This document shows, piece by piece, positions 11,978-22,700 of a stretch of DNA of 64,000 bases; position 1 is the stretch's first letter, and every line of letters starts with the position of its first letter. The stretch lies in the NCBI RefSeq assembly GCF_949987515.2, contig NC_082694.2, positions 61,254,080-61,318,079 on the forward strand, read 5' to 3'. Source of the stretch: Delphinus delphis. Its lineage: Eukaryota > Chordata > Mammalia > Artiodactyla > Delphinidae. The position numbers and the translations under genes were made by a program. The notes beneath the pieces were generated by a model, which saw only the letters and a list, made by a program, of their open reading frames with translations, made no database searches and was not told the origin of the DNA.

Positions 11978-12438
11978 TTAATTTAAAAAATTTTATTATT
12001 ATTATTTTATTTATTTATTTATTTTTTTGCGGTACGCGGGTCTCTCACTGTTGTGGCTCCTCCCGTTGCGGAGCAACAGGCTCCGGATGCCCAGGCTCAG
12101 TGTCCATGGCTCATGGGCCTAGCCGCTCCGTGGCATGTGGGATCTTCCCGGACCGGGGCACGAACCTGTATCCCCTACATCGGCAGGCGGACTCTCAACC
12201 AGTGCGCCACCAGGGAAGCCCTTATTTTTTTTTTTTTCCCCTTATTTTTTAAAAAATATTTATTTATTTACTTGGTTGTGCCGGGTCTTAGTTGCTGCGT
12301 GTGTGTTCCTTAGTTGTGGCATGCGAACTCTTAGTTGCATTATGCATATGGGATCTAGTTCCCTGGCCAGGGATCGAACCCGGGCCCCCTGCATTGGGAG
12401 CATGGAGTCCTAGCCACTGCATCACCAGGGAAGTCCCT
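11978..12438 (-). mobile_element. tRNA-derived CHR-like SINE (second long type), antisense, itself interrupted
   Basis: Its sense form reads 'agggacttccctggtgatg...aggactccatgctcccaatg...ccgggttcgatccc' and continues with repeats of 'gcaactaaga'. It is flanked by 'gtaccatttt' at 11968-11977 and 12439-12448, which dates it after the host L1. A short CHR SINE sits in its tail at 12022-12221. Confidence 0.85.
12022..12221 (-). mobile_element. Short-form CHR SINE, antisense, inside another SINE
   Basis: Antisense short CHR SINE, from the T tail and 'gcggtacgcggg' to 'ccaccagggaagccc'. It lies within the T/A-rich tail of the older SINE. Its target duplication is blurred by the surrounding T-rich sequence. 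Confidence 0.9.
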
Positions 12439-13329
12439 GTACCATTTTCTTAGTTTCCATATATAAGCGATATCATATAATATTTGTCTTTCTCTGTCTG
12501 ACTTACCTTCACTCAGTATGACAATCTCTAGGTCCATCCATGTTGCTGCAAATGGCATTATTTCATTCTTTTTTATGGCTGAGTAATATTCCACAGTATA
12601 TATCTACCACATCTTCTTTATCCATTCCTCTGTCAATGGACATTTAGGTTGCTTCCATGTCTTGGCTATTGTAAATAGTGCTGCAATGAACATTGGGGTG
12701 CATGTATCTTTTCAAATTATGGTTTTCTTTGGATATATGCCCAGGAGTGGGATTGTTGGATTATGTCGTATTTCTAGTTCTAGTTTTTTAGGGAATCTCC
12801 ATACTCTTCTCTATAGTGGCTGTACCAATTTACATTTCCAGCAACAGTGTAGGAGGGTTCCCTTTTCTCTATGCACTCTCCAGCATTTATTGTTTGTAGA
12901 TATTTTGATGATGGCCATTATGACCGGTGTGAGGTGATACCTCATTGTAGTTTTGATTTGCATTTCTCTGATAATTAGTGATGTTGAGCATCTCTTCATG
13001 TGCTTTTTGGCCATCTGTATGTTTTCTTTGGAGAAATGTCTATTTAGATCTTCCACCCATTTGAAATATCACTTTTCATCAGATTGGCTGGAATTGCAAA
13101 GCTGGAAAATGCCCATGGCAGACATATGGCGGCCCTGATGGGCTGCTGGTGGTGTGGACAAATGGGTTATTCTAGAGAACCATGCAGAAGTACTTAGTCA
13201 CATTACATGTGTACCCTAGGACCTATGAAACTCCTTGTGGGATTTTCTTTGGTGAGCTTCTTGTGCAGGGCCATGAGAAATCCATCCCTAGAAAATTAAG
13301 AGTTAAGTGTGGGAGATGCACAGTATGAA

Positions 13330-13565
13330 ATATTATGCAGCAGCTAGAAGCAAAGAACCAGATGCGGGGTTTGAACAATGATCCCACACCAGATCACCTA
13401 GGTTTGACTGTTGGTTTTGCAACTGCCATTTGGCAAGTAACCTAACTTCTCTGTTTCTTAGTTTCTTCTTCTGTAAAATGGGAAAAAATAATAAAACCAG
13501 TATCTCTGAGTTATGACAATTAAAGGAATTAATACTTGTAAAGTTCTTGGAATCTTGCCTCATGT
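13330..13565 (+). repeat. MIR SINE, sense
   Basis: Diverged sense MIR: 'cctaggtttgactgttggttttgc', 'ttctgtaaaatgggaaa' and a final 'gtaaagttcttggaatc'. Confidence 0.6.
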
Positions 13566-13609
13566 GAAGCAAAAAACACTACTGCATGTGTTTTTTAAAT
13601 AAATAAAAT

Positions 13610-14430
13610 GTACAGCAACACTACTGTATTCATTTTCTATTGCTGTGTAATAAATTACCACAAATTTAGTTTCTTAAAACAGCACCCATTTATTATCTTG
13701 TAGTTCTGTAGGTTAGAAATTCAGGCATTGTGTGACTGAGTTCTCTGCTCAGGGTCTCACAAGGCTGAAATCAAAGTGTCAGTGGGGGCTTCCCTGGTGG
13801 CGCAGTGGTTGAGAGTCCGCCTGCCGATGCAGGGGACACGGGTTCGTGCCCCAGTCCGGGAAGATCCTACATGCTGCAGAGCGGCTGGGCCCGTGAGCCA
13901 TGGCCGCTGAGCCTGTGCTCCGCAACGGGAGAGGCCACAACAGTGAGAGGCCCGCGTACCGCAAAAAAAGAAAAAAAACAAAGTGGCAGTGGGACTGGGT
14001 TCTTATCTAGAAGCTCTGGGAGAGAATCCACCAAATCAGGTTGTTGGCAGAACTCAGTTTCTTGCAGTTGTAGGACTGAGGTTGCTGTTTTCTTGCTGGC
14101 TGTCAGCCAGGGGCTGCTCTTAACCCCTAGAGGTCACCCCACTCCTCATCACATGGCTGCTTTCATCCTTAAACCAGTCATGGTGCGTTGAATCGTTTTC
14201 ATGCTTGGGTTTTCTCTGACTTCCTCTTTTGCAAGAAGCCGGAGACAGCTGCTTTTAAAGGGCTCACGTGATTAGGTTGGGCCTGCTGGGATCATCTTCT
14301 TATCTTAATGTCAACTGATTAGTAACTATAATTATATCCACAATATTGCTTTGCCATGTAACATAACGTCATCATGTACCAGGGGCAAAGATTGTGGGGG
14401 CCATCTTAGCATTCTGCCTACCACAACTAT
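13610..14430 (+). repeat. Ancient mammalian interspersed repeat, family not assigned
   Basis: It opens 'ttctattgctgtgtaataaattacc', continues 'cttaaaacagcaccc' and 'tctgctcagggtctcacaaggc', and closes 'ccatcttagcattctgcctaccaca'. I know this sequence class as a common mammalian repeat but cannot name it safely. It contains the SINE at 13787-13978. Confidence 0.6.
13787..13978 (+). mobile_element. Short-form CHR SINE, sense, with 15-base TSD
   Basis: Well-preserved short SINE, but missing the 'catccggagcctgtg' segment after 'gctgagcctg'. It is flanked by 'caaagtgtcagtggg' (13772-13786) and 'caaagtggcagtggg' (13979-13993), which differ at one base. Confidence 0.93.
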
Positions 14431-14489
14431 TGATCTTAAAAACGTTATTCTGAGTAAAAGTAAGAAACAGGATGAGAAAACCAATACAA

Positions 14490-14985
14490 TACTGGGATGG
14501 TTAATTTTATGTGTCAGCTTGACTGGGTGCCCAGATATTAGGTTAAACATTATTTCTGGGTGTGTCTGTGAGGGTGCTTCTGGATGAGATTAGCATTTGA
14601 ATCAGAAGACTGAGTACAGTGGAGTGCCTTCCCCAATGTGGGTGGGCCTCATTCAATTCATTGAAGGCCTGAATAGGACAGAAGGCTGAGTAAGAAAGAA
14701 TTCTTTCTCTCAGCCTCTGTCTTTAAGTTGGGACATTGGTCTTCTCCTACCTTTGGACTTGGACTTGGACTGAACTATATCATCAGTTCTCCAGGGTCTT
14801 GAGTTTGCTGACTGTGGATCTTGGACCTCTCAGCCTTCAAAAATCACCTTAGCCAATCTCTTATAGTATATCTATATCTACGTCTATATCTAGATATCTA
14901 TATGTATATCTTTATTTCTCTCTCTGTGTATACCTCCTATTGGTTCTGTTTCTCTGGAGAACCCAGACTATTACAAATGGAATTA
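14490..14985 (+). repeat. Second ancient interspersed repeat, family not assigned
   Basis: It starts 'atggttaattttatgtgtcagc', includes 'tgtgggtgggcctcattcaa', and ends 'ttctctggagaacccagac' after an internal (TATATC)n stretch at about 14865-14925. This is a known mammalian repeat type whose name I cannot give with confidence. Confidence 0.6.
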
Positions 14986-15094
14986 TGAAAATTAACATAT
15001 ATACACCTAAAACAATAATATACATTTTGCAAGAGCATGTGAGTATATATATATAAGTGAATATATACTCACCAGATCCTTGGTACTTCAGAGA

Positions 15095-15475
15095 CTTGTA
15101 TCGGCTGTTCCCAAGGGCTTCTCTTGCATATCTGCATGGCTTACATGCTCACCTTCTTCACATCTTTATTCAAATGTCACCTCCTGAGTAAGGCTTTGCT
15201 TGGCCAACCTGTTTAAAATAGCCCTACCTCCCAGCATTTCTACTTCCTCTTCTCTGTTTTATTTTCCCCATAGTATTTTTTATCCTTTAATAATATTTAC
15301 TACTTAATTTTTCATTGTGCATCCCTCACTGGGAGGTAGGTTCCCAGAAGGCAGTAATTTTTTTTTTTTTTTTAATTCTGGTTTGGTCACTGATGGATTC
15401 CTGTCCCTTTGAACTGAGACATAATAGGCATACATACAATAAGTATTAACTAAATGAATGATTACAAATACATTA
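15095..15475 (+). repeat. L2 LINE 3' region, sense
   Basis: The order 'caaatgtcacctcctgag', 'aggctttgcttggccaacc', 'tgggaggtaggttcccag' and final 'aactaaatgaatga' matches the L2 3' end. A long T run is inserted at about 15360-15374. Confidence 0.75.
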
Positions 15476-17649
15476 GAATGCTTGCCTGTGGGGAAAGGGA
15501 ATGGGAGTGGAGAACTGGGATAAAATGGAGTAAAAAACATAAAAGCAAAAGTCCTGGAGCCTTGTGTGGACCAGTGATGATGATGCTGAGAACTGACTCA
15601 ACACTCCACTCCCAAGCCCGGCAGCAAAACAATACTTACAAAATAGTCAAGTTGGTAGCTTCAGTGAAATCTTTGAGATTCTTTAACTAAAACAAGATCA
15701 CAGCTTCCTGGTAAGTATCCTTGAGCTTGCTGCTTGGCATTAACTGAACTTCTAGATTATTTCCAGTTGAGAACAGAAATTGTGGTGTTCAGTTTTTCCT
15801 GCATTACTACTTGAGATCCTGTTTGCTTGTAAATCACCTATGATTGCTTGAAAGCATCAGTTCTTTCCTAAATGACTATTTGTCACTACATAAACTTAGT
15901 GTCTCAGTCTTGTACTGTATCCTGTATAAAAACTCAAATCTCTTTTAGAACATTCTCTATTGAAAGTTTTTATTATTGTCATAAACACTGAACTTGGTGA
16001 CTCTTTAAAATACTGCCTTATTTTTTTTTCACTCCAGAGGTAAAACTCAGAGATATCCATGCATTCTTCATATCACAAATCCATTATTTTATGTGACTTT
16101 TAAAAATGCAGGATGGCAATTTAAGAGTCTAAGTAATGAGATAGCCTTTTCAGACACTTCTGATACTTTCACTGCATGCAGGTATAAAACACAAGAGTTA
16201 CACTTTTCATAACACAAGCTCACTAAAATGTCTAAGGCTATATCATGTTTGATGCTACATCAATTTTTCATAGAAGTATGATTTGCCTTGAACTCCTTTA
16301 CAGCAGTTTGGGGACTTTATCTCCCTGCACTTTGGTGGAAGCTTATTGCAACCAGATGTTATTTCAGTTTCCTGGACACCATTGAATATCACTGCTTAGT
16401 ACACATGTTTTGCGTAGTGTCGGTGTGAATGGAAAATTTGCTAACATAATTAACTCTTGTTAAGTTTATGTTATCCCTATCTGCTAGAAGCAAAGAGGTT
16501 ATTACAAGGAAAACATGTTTTTCAAAAAATTCAAGGAGCCAAACTGGGAGCATGAATAACCTACAAATGGTAGACTATAGGAAGTCAAAAGAGATTTTGC
16601 CAAAGAATGTAAAAGCCTCCAAAACTAGAAAGAAGGGTTCTTAAGAATAGGTCAGAGGGAAAATTGATTAGAGATTAGATAGGGGTTATTGATTATGATT
16701 CAAAAGGTAAACTTAATGGTGCACAGGAGATAGTGGACCAATAGAATTCATATTCTTCCTCAGGCTATTTTAAAAAAACGATGTTAGGAAGATTACTACT
16801 CCCAAATGCCTCCCTGAAAGAAATGAGCTGGAACCACTGTATCAAATATTGGACAACACCCACAATATTCTAGGCCAAACTGACAAAAAATAAATGCAGA
16901 TAAATCACTGTGATTGCAATAGCATAAAAGAGATTCAAAGACCTAAAGAATAGTATTGGGAACTGGAGGCTATAACGTAGATCCTAGCATTAAAAAATGC
17001 TGCTGGTCTGGCAGATTAGCAAAATACAAAAGTACCTTATTCAAAACAAGGGCTCAAAATGGTTGGCAAGAGATTATAGGCGTTATTTCTCCCTTTTATG
17101 CCAAGTAAGCAAATGGAATCTAAAATAAAGGATTGGTTCACTGAACACTTGTCAGCTGGGGCTCTGCTGATCTAAGCTGTGTTGTGCTGTGCTGTACAGA
17201 TCTGCTTCTCATTATAGGTCTGTGTTTGGCTAGGGAACCTCTGTTCTATATGTATTTATTTGGGTGCCCATGCTGCAGGGCAACAGCTGTACAGGGGAAG
17301 AGCTTCTTCTCGTGGCAATGGCAAAGTCATAAGTGGGCAATAGAAAATATGTGAGGGCTCTTAATATTTAGTCTTAGAACTGGCACACTGTCATTTCTTT
17401 TTAGCCATTTCATTGGCCAAAACAATGACTAACCCCAAAGTCCAGGGGCAGGGAATGAGACTCTGACAATAGAAAGGCTATGGCAAGGGTGGATGAAGAG
17501 AGGTGTGAAGAGTTTTATAGTTAATACACTGGCATATTTTATCAGTGTCCATGTTTGCCATTGTGTCTTTCTTCCCATACCTTCTGCTGGATTCGGATTT
17601 CTTCTTGCTGATAAAAATGTTCAAGAAAATAAGAACTGATGGATACTTT
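15476..17649. other. Single-copy DNA, nothing recognised
   Basis: About 2.2 kb with no repeat I can name and no reading frame worth reporting. It is AT-rich throughout and could contain very old, unrecognisable repeats. Confidence 0.4.
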
Positions 17650-17880
17650 AACATGACATATATACTTTAGTCCTAAAATCCATCATCTTACTTAAAGGGG
17701 AAATTCTAGAGGCATTACCACTAAGATCAGAAACTCAGCAAGGATACCTACTATCTCTACTACTATTCAGTATTGTACTAGAGATGTTAGCCAATGCGAT
17801 TCAACAAGAGAAATCTATTAAAAGTAAAAGAATTAGTAAATAAAGAGTAACACTATCTCTATTTACCAACAAAGAAATTT
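17650..17880 (+). repeat. Old L1 ORF2 fragment, sense
   Basis: A reverse-transcriptase region remnant: 'aaactcagcaaggatacc', then 'ctattcagtattgtactag' and 'ttagccaatgcgattcaac' correspond to the conserved QGCPLSP...LEVLA stretch of L1 ORF2. Frames are broken. Confidence 0.65.
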
Positions 17881-17886
17881 ATATAG

Positions 17887-17915
17887 GGGTGTGTGTGTGT
17901 GTGTGTGTGTGTGTC
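17887..17915. repeat. (GT)n microsatellite
   Basis: Uninterrupted GT dinucleotides, about 14 units. Confidence 0.93.
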
Positions 17916-18677
17916 TTAGCTTTACTTGCTGAGAATGCCTAGAGGCAATGAAGCCCCATGACAAATGAGCGCATATAGAACAAAAGCTTTGTTTCTAAAT
18001 ATCATTCTTCAATAAACAAAATCAGATACACTCAGAAAACACCTGATTTTAGGGCTGGGGATGGGAAAATACAAGATGTACCTGGCCCATTTTGGAGCTA
18101 GTGAGAAAAACGATGGTAACATGTCAAAAGAATACAGGAGCCAACTTGAAGAAGCTCTCACTGGCCAAATCTGGGCAATTTGAACAACAAATCAAGTAAT
18201 GATATTAATAAATTAAAACACATATAATAAAGGAATCATATTTGGGTTTGTACATAAATAAATAAATAGGGGAGAGGAACTGTTTTTCTTTCGAAAAGAA
18301 TTCCAACTAATGAATGAAGAAAGAATGATGGAAATAGAAAATTACTGTTCAGCAAATAAGTAGTGAGTGAAAAGAAGATGAGAAACAGAATACTTATGTA
18401 GTCTCAAAGTATCTCCCCAGAAGATATTTACTAATCAAATAGGGGAAATATCTTTACAGTGGAGAAACCTGGAAGATACCACTTAACCTTGTGATCACAG
18501 TTTACATTATCAGTAATTAGACTAATTGACATCTTGTGCCTCCTAATATGATGTACTGGGAAGAACACAACATCACTTCTGTGGCATTCTTTCCAAAAAT
18601 GCATAGCTGACTTTAATTATGAGGACTCATCACACAAACCCCAATAGAGGAACAGTCTACAAATGAATTGGCTAGTG
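17916..18677. other. Single-copy AT-rich DNA, nothing recognised
   Basis: No repeat or exon was recognised up to the mariner boundary. Confidence 0.35.
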
Positions 18678-18894
18678 TTGGGTTGGCCAAAAGTTCGTTT
18701 GGTTTTTTCCTGTAAGATGGCTCTAGGAGCACTTAGTTGTCTTTAACTTCATTCGAAACAGTTTTGTTAGACTGTTATGTGACAGCTATCGTATCAGTGT
18801 ACATTTAAAACAAGACTCATCAAAATTGGTGAATTTTTGTGTAGCCATTTTAATATTGAAGATGTAAGAAAAAAAGCAACATTTTCAGCATATT

Positions 18895-19879
18895 ATGCTT
18901 TATTATTTCAAGAAAGGTAAAAATGCAACTGAAATACATAAAAAGATTTGTGCAGTGTATGGAGAAGGTGCTGTGAATGATCGAACGTGTCAAAAGTGGT
19001 TTGTGAGGTTTTGTGCTGGAGATTTTCCGCTAGATGATGCTCCACGGTCGAGTAGACCAGTTGAAGTTGATAGCGATCAAATCGAAACAATAATTGAGAA
19101 CAATCAATGTTATACCATGTGGGAGATAGCCAACATACTCAAAATATCCACATCAAGCCATGCAAATCATTTGCACCAGCTTGGTTATGTGAATCACTTT
19201 GTGTTTGGGTTCTACATAAGTTAAATGAAAAAAAAACTTCTTGACCATATTTCTGCACGCTATTCTCTACTGAAAAATGTAATGAAAACATTCCATTTTT
19301 AAAACAAATTGTGACGGGCGATGAAAAGTGGATACTGTACAACACTGTGGAAAGGAAGAGATCGTGGGGCAAGCAAAGTGAACCACCACCAACCACGCCA
19401 AAGGCTGGTCTTCATCCAAAGAAGGTGATGTTGTGTATATGGTGGGATTGGAAGGGAGTCTTCTATCATGAGTTCCTCTGGAAAACCAAGTGATTAATTC
19501 CAACAAGTACTGCTCCCAGCTAGACCAACTGAAAGCGGCACTTGACGGAAAGCATCCAGAATTAGTCAACAGAAGACACATAATCTTCCATCAGGATAAC
19601 GCAAGACCACATGTTTCTTTGATGACCAGGCAAAAACTGTTACAGCTTGGAAGTTCTGATTCATCTGCCATATTCATTGCACCTTCGGATTTCCATTTAT
19701 TTCGGTCTTTACAAAATTCTCTTAATGGAAAAAATTTCAATTCCCTGGAAGACTGTAAAAGGCACCTGGAACAATTCTTTGCTCAAAAAGATAAAAAGCT
19801 TTGGGAAGATGGAATTACGAAGTTGCCTGAAAAATGGCAGAAGGTAGTGGAACAAAACGGTGAATACGTTGTTCAATAA
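18895..19879 (+). pseudogene. mariner transposase pseudogene
   Basis: A DD34D transposase that once cut and pasted the element at its terminal repeats. Three pieces lie in three different frames. 18895-19224 holds the N-terminal helix-turn-helix DNA-binding region, with 'CQKWFVRFCAGDFPLDD' and 'RSSRP'. 19311-19493 starts the catalytic domain with TGDEKWI, the first catalytic Asp. 19490-19879 holds HQDNARPH (second Asp) and APSDFHLF (third Asp). Only 30 residues separate the last two Asp instead of 34, and the usual tyrosine-serine-proline-aspartate segment before APSD is out of frame, so compensating small deletions occurred there. The WVPHEL-type linker between the domains is destroyed. A frameshift near 19225-19310 also contains stops. 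The gene cannot make active enzyme. Confidence 0.92.
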
Positions 19880-19887
19880 AGTTCTTG

Positions 19888-20104
19888 GGGGCTTCCCTGG
19901 TGGCACAGTGGTTGAGAGTCCGCCTGCCGATGCAAGGGACGCGGGTTCGTGCCCCGGTCTGGGAGGATCCCACATGCCGCGGAGCGGCTAGGCCCGTGAG
20001 CCATGGCCGCTGAGCCTGTGCATCCGGAGCCTGTGCTCCGCGACGGGAGAGGCCACAACAGTGAGAGGCCTGCGTACCAAAAAAAAAAAAAAAAAAGAAA
20101 AGAA
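19888..20104 (+). mobile_element. Short-form CHR SINE inside the mariner
   Basis: Intact short SINE with both Pol III boxes and an A-rich tail. It is flanked by 'aaagttcttg' at 19878-19887 and 20105-20114. It entered just after the transposase stop codon, so it is younger than the mariner. Confidence 0.95.
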
Positions 20105-20181
20105 AAAGTTCTTGATGAAAATGAAAAATGTGTCTTTTATTTTTACTTAAAAACTGAAGGCACTTTTTGGCCCACCCCGTA

Positions 20182-20442
20182 CTTTTCCCAAGTGCCAAGG
20201 TCATCAAAGACAAAGACTGAAGAACTGTTATTGATTAAAGAAGACTAAGGAGATACAACAATTGATGCAACATGAGATTTTAGATTTGCTCTTAGATCAG
20301 ATATGTTAATGGGAAAATTGGTGAAATTTAAATGAAGTCTAAATATTAGATAATGATGTTGTATCAATGCTAATTTTCTGATTTTGATGATTGTATTTGT
20401 AGTTATGTGAAATGTAAGTATTTGGGGAAGCTGGCTGAAGAG
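20182..20442. other. Single-copy AT-rich spacer
   Basis: Nothing recognised between the mariner and the Tigger-like element. Confidence 0.35.
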
Positions 20443-20444
20443 TA

Positions 20445-20744
20445 CTGTCATCCTTCTGTATCCATGGGGGATTGATTCTAGGAATCCCTGCAGATGCCCA
20501 AATCTGTGAATGCCCAAGTCCCTTATATACAATGGTGTAGTATTTGCATATAACATGTGCACATCCTCTGTATACTAAAACATCTCTAGATTACTTTTAA
20601 TACCTAATACGTAAATACTTGCTGGTGCTCAGCAATTTCAAGTTTTGCTTTTTGGAACTTTCTGCAATTTTTTCCCCAAATATTTTCCACCTGCAGTTGG
20701 TTGAATCTGCGGATGCGGAACCCGTGGATAGAGAAGACTGACTG
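20445..20744 (+). mobile_element. Tigger-like non-autonomous DNA transposon (MITE)
   Basis: The left end 'ctgtcatccttctgtatcc' and the right end '...ggatagagaagactgactg' are diverged inverted repeats. TA flanks it at 20443-20444 and 20745-20746. Internal blocks 'gcccaagtcccttatataca' and 'catctctagattactt' match the Tigger family as I know it. No transposase is encoded. Confidence 0.85.
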
Positions 20745-20934
20745 TATGCATAATTCATTGTACTATTTTTAAAACATTTTTGTAAATCTGAAATTATTTC
20801 ATTTTAAAAAATAAATCTTTAAAAAGGAAAAAAGATGACATAACAAATGGAAAATTCATACCCAGAATATCTTTCATACTTTGAAAGAGGTAACAAGTTT
20901 TTGTAGAAATAACATCGGATTTGTATCAGGAAAC

Positions 20935-21130
20935 CTTATTCATGTCTTTTGGCTCTTTAGCCTCAAACTAGGCACTTGAACATTCAGATTCTTTATTTGT
21001 AAAATGAGGAATATAATTTCCCTGACCATTTTGAGTATCAAATGAGGTAAAGTTGATTAAAAAAGAAAAAACTCTGTAATCTGAAAATTGCTATATAAAT
21101 TGTTATTATTAATGCTAATTATCATATGGC
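20935..21130 (+). repeat. MIR SINE, sense, diverged
   Basis: 'ttctttatttgtaaaatgagg', 'atcaaatgaggtaaagttg' and the terminal 'attgttattattaatgcta' fit the 3' half of MIR. Confidence 0.6.
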
Positions 21131-21889
21131 TTGTTCTGGTTAAGATCAGAGGATTCAGGAATCAGATCCTTTTCTTAATATTTATAACTGCTGTGGAGAA
21201 GTACAGAATAGATTTTAGAGCTTTCCTATGGCATCCTACTGTGCTGGCTCCTAAATCCATATGAATGGAAGCAAATGGAAGCCAGGCCTTGATGGGGAGC
21301 AAGGCAAGGTGATGCACCTGGGGATAAACCAGATTCCTGCCACATGCATAAAAGAAGGGCTCAGAGTGCCATTTAAGAGATACAAACAAAGGGCCTGGGT
21401 CCCTTATGGAAGGGACACCAAGAATGCCTGCACAAACCCTGGTCACACAGACCAACATGCTTGTCATAATGTTTGGGTCTTAATGTAGAAAAAGATGGCA
21501 GATTACCATTTGGAAATGTGTGTTAGGTGACTCTCATCTGGATGGACAAATAATTAGCAAGGTTTATGCTGCATCCCTGAGCTGGAGGGTAGCCAGCCAA
21601 AAGCCTGGCCCTCACGGGGTAGGCTTGCAGTTGGGGCCTTTCCAGCACTCTGATCCTGGAGGCCCTCTTGGTTCAGCATCACCCAGAGTCCTCTGGGGGT
21701 ATTCACTAAGGTACTGTGTTATGCCCCAAAGCCCCAGTTGTTACTGGCCCAGTGGCCAAGGGAAAAGCATCTGAAATCCTGATAGGTAGGGACAGGAGTC
21801 CTGCTATGTGCTATTTGAATAGCTTTGTCTTTCTATGCCTCTGGTCTCAGGAAACATTGATAAGAATGGTGACTACAATATTAATACAG
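21131..21889. other. Single-copy DNA, nothing recognised
   Basis: Mixed GC content. Open frames of 75-101 codons overlap on opposite strands without domains. Confidence 0.35.
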
Positions 21890-22495
21890 CAGACTCTTGA
21901 ACAACACAGGTGTGAATTGCGTGAGTCCACTTATATGCGGATTTTTTTCAATAAATATATAGAAAAACTTTTTGGGGATTTGTGGCAATTTGAAAAAACT
22001 TGCAGACGAACCTTATAGCCTAGAAATATCGAAAAACTAAGAAAAAGATATGTAATGAATGCATAAAATATATGTAGATATACATATAACATACAAAATA
22101 TGTGTTAATCGACTGTTTTGTGTTTTCACAAGGCTTCTGGTCAGCAAAAGACTATTAGCAGTTAAGAGTTTTTTGAAGTCAAAAGTTATTTGCAGATTTT
22201 TTTTTTTTTTTTTTTTTGCGGTACGCAGGCCTCTCACTGTTGTGGCCTCTCCTGTTGCGGAGCACAGGCTCCGGACGCACAGGCTTAGCGGCCATGGCTC
22301 ACGGACCCAGCCGCTCCACGGCATGTGGGGTCTTCCCAGACCGGGGCACGAACCCATGTCCCCTGCATTTGCAGACGGACTCTCAACCACTGCGCCACCA
22401 GGGAAGCCCATTTGCAGATTTTTAACTACAGGGGTGGAGGGTAGTCATTGTCCCTAACCCATCCCCCTTCCCCACGTTGCTCAAATGTCAACGGT
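21890..22495 (+). mobile_element. Second Tigger-class DNA transposon, internally deleted
   Basis: It starts 'cagactcttgaacaacacaggtg' and ends 'cacgttgctcaaatgtcaacg', which are inverted partners. Internal blocks 'acgaaccttatagcctag' and 'tcacaaggcttctggtcagc' are adjacent here although separated in longer family members as I recall them. A SINE lies at 22202-22409. Confidence 0.75.
22202..22409 (-). mobile_element. Short-form CHR SINE, antisense, with 14-base TSD
   Basis: Flanked by 'atttgcagattttt' at 22188-22201 and 22410-22423. The body runs from a T run of about 19 and 'gcggtacgcagg' to 'ccaccagggaagcc'. Confidence 0.95.
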
Positions 22496-22700
22496 AATAT
22501 TTATTGAGCATTTACTCTATACCAGGCACAGTTCTAAGCATTTTGCATATATGAATTCGTTTAATCTTCAAGCAACCCCAATGAGTAGCAATCATTTTAG
22601 AAATGAGAAAACAAGACAGAGAGTGACATGCCTAGGGCCACATAGCTAGGGAAACAGAATCAGAGTTTAAACACAAACAGCCTCTCTTCTGACCGTGCTG
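22496..22700 (-). repeat. MIR SINE, antisense
   Basis: 'atttattgagcatttactc', 'ccaggcacagttctaagc' and 'ccacatagctaggg' are in the expected antisense order. Confidence 0.85.

Larger units (their letters stand above)
11640..13070 (-). mobile_element. L1 LINE 3' part, antisense, interrupted by nested SINEs
   Basis: The L1 3' end begins 'ttttattggagtatagttg' and runs through the 3' UTR ('caatcccaatctccca') into the ORF2 C-terminal coding region. The peptide [12 protein letters not shown] is readable on the minus strand near 12560-12594. The copy is 5'-truncated in ORF2 near 13070. SINEs occupy 11978-12438. Confidence 0.88.
18678..20179 (+). mobile_element. mariner (Tc1/mariner) DNA transposon, interrupted by a SINE
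   Basis: The left terminal repeat begins 'ttgggttggccaaaag'. The right end 'ctttttggcccacccc' at about 20162-20177 is its diverged inverted partner, followed by TA. Between them lies a degenerate transposase gene (18895-19879). Without the SINE at 19888-20104 the element is about 1.28 kb, the normal size for a full-length mariner. It resembles the mariner known from cetartiodactyl genomes. No TA is seen directly at the left boundary, so the left TSD is mutated or lies a few bases away. Confidence 0.92.
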
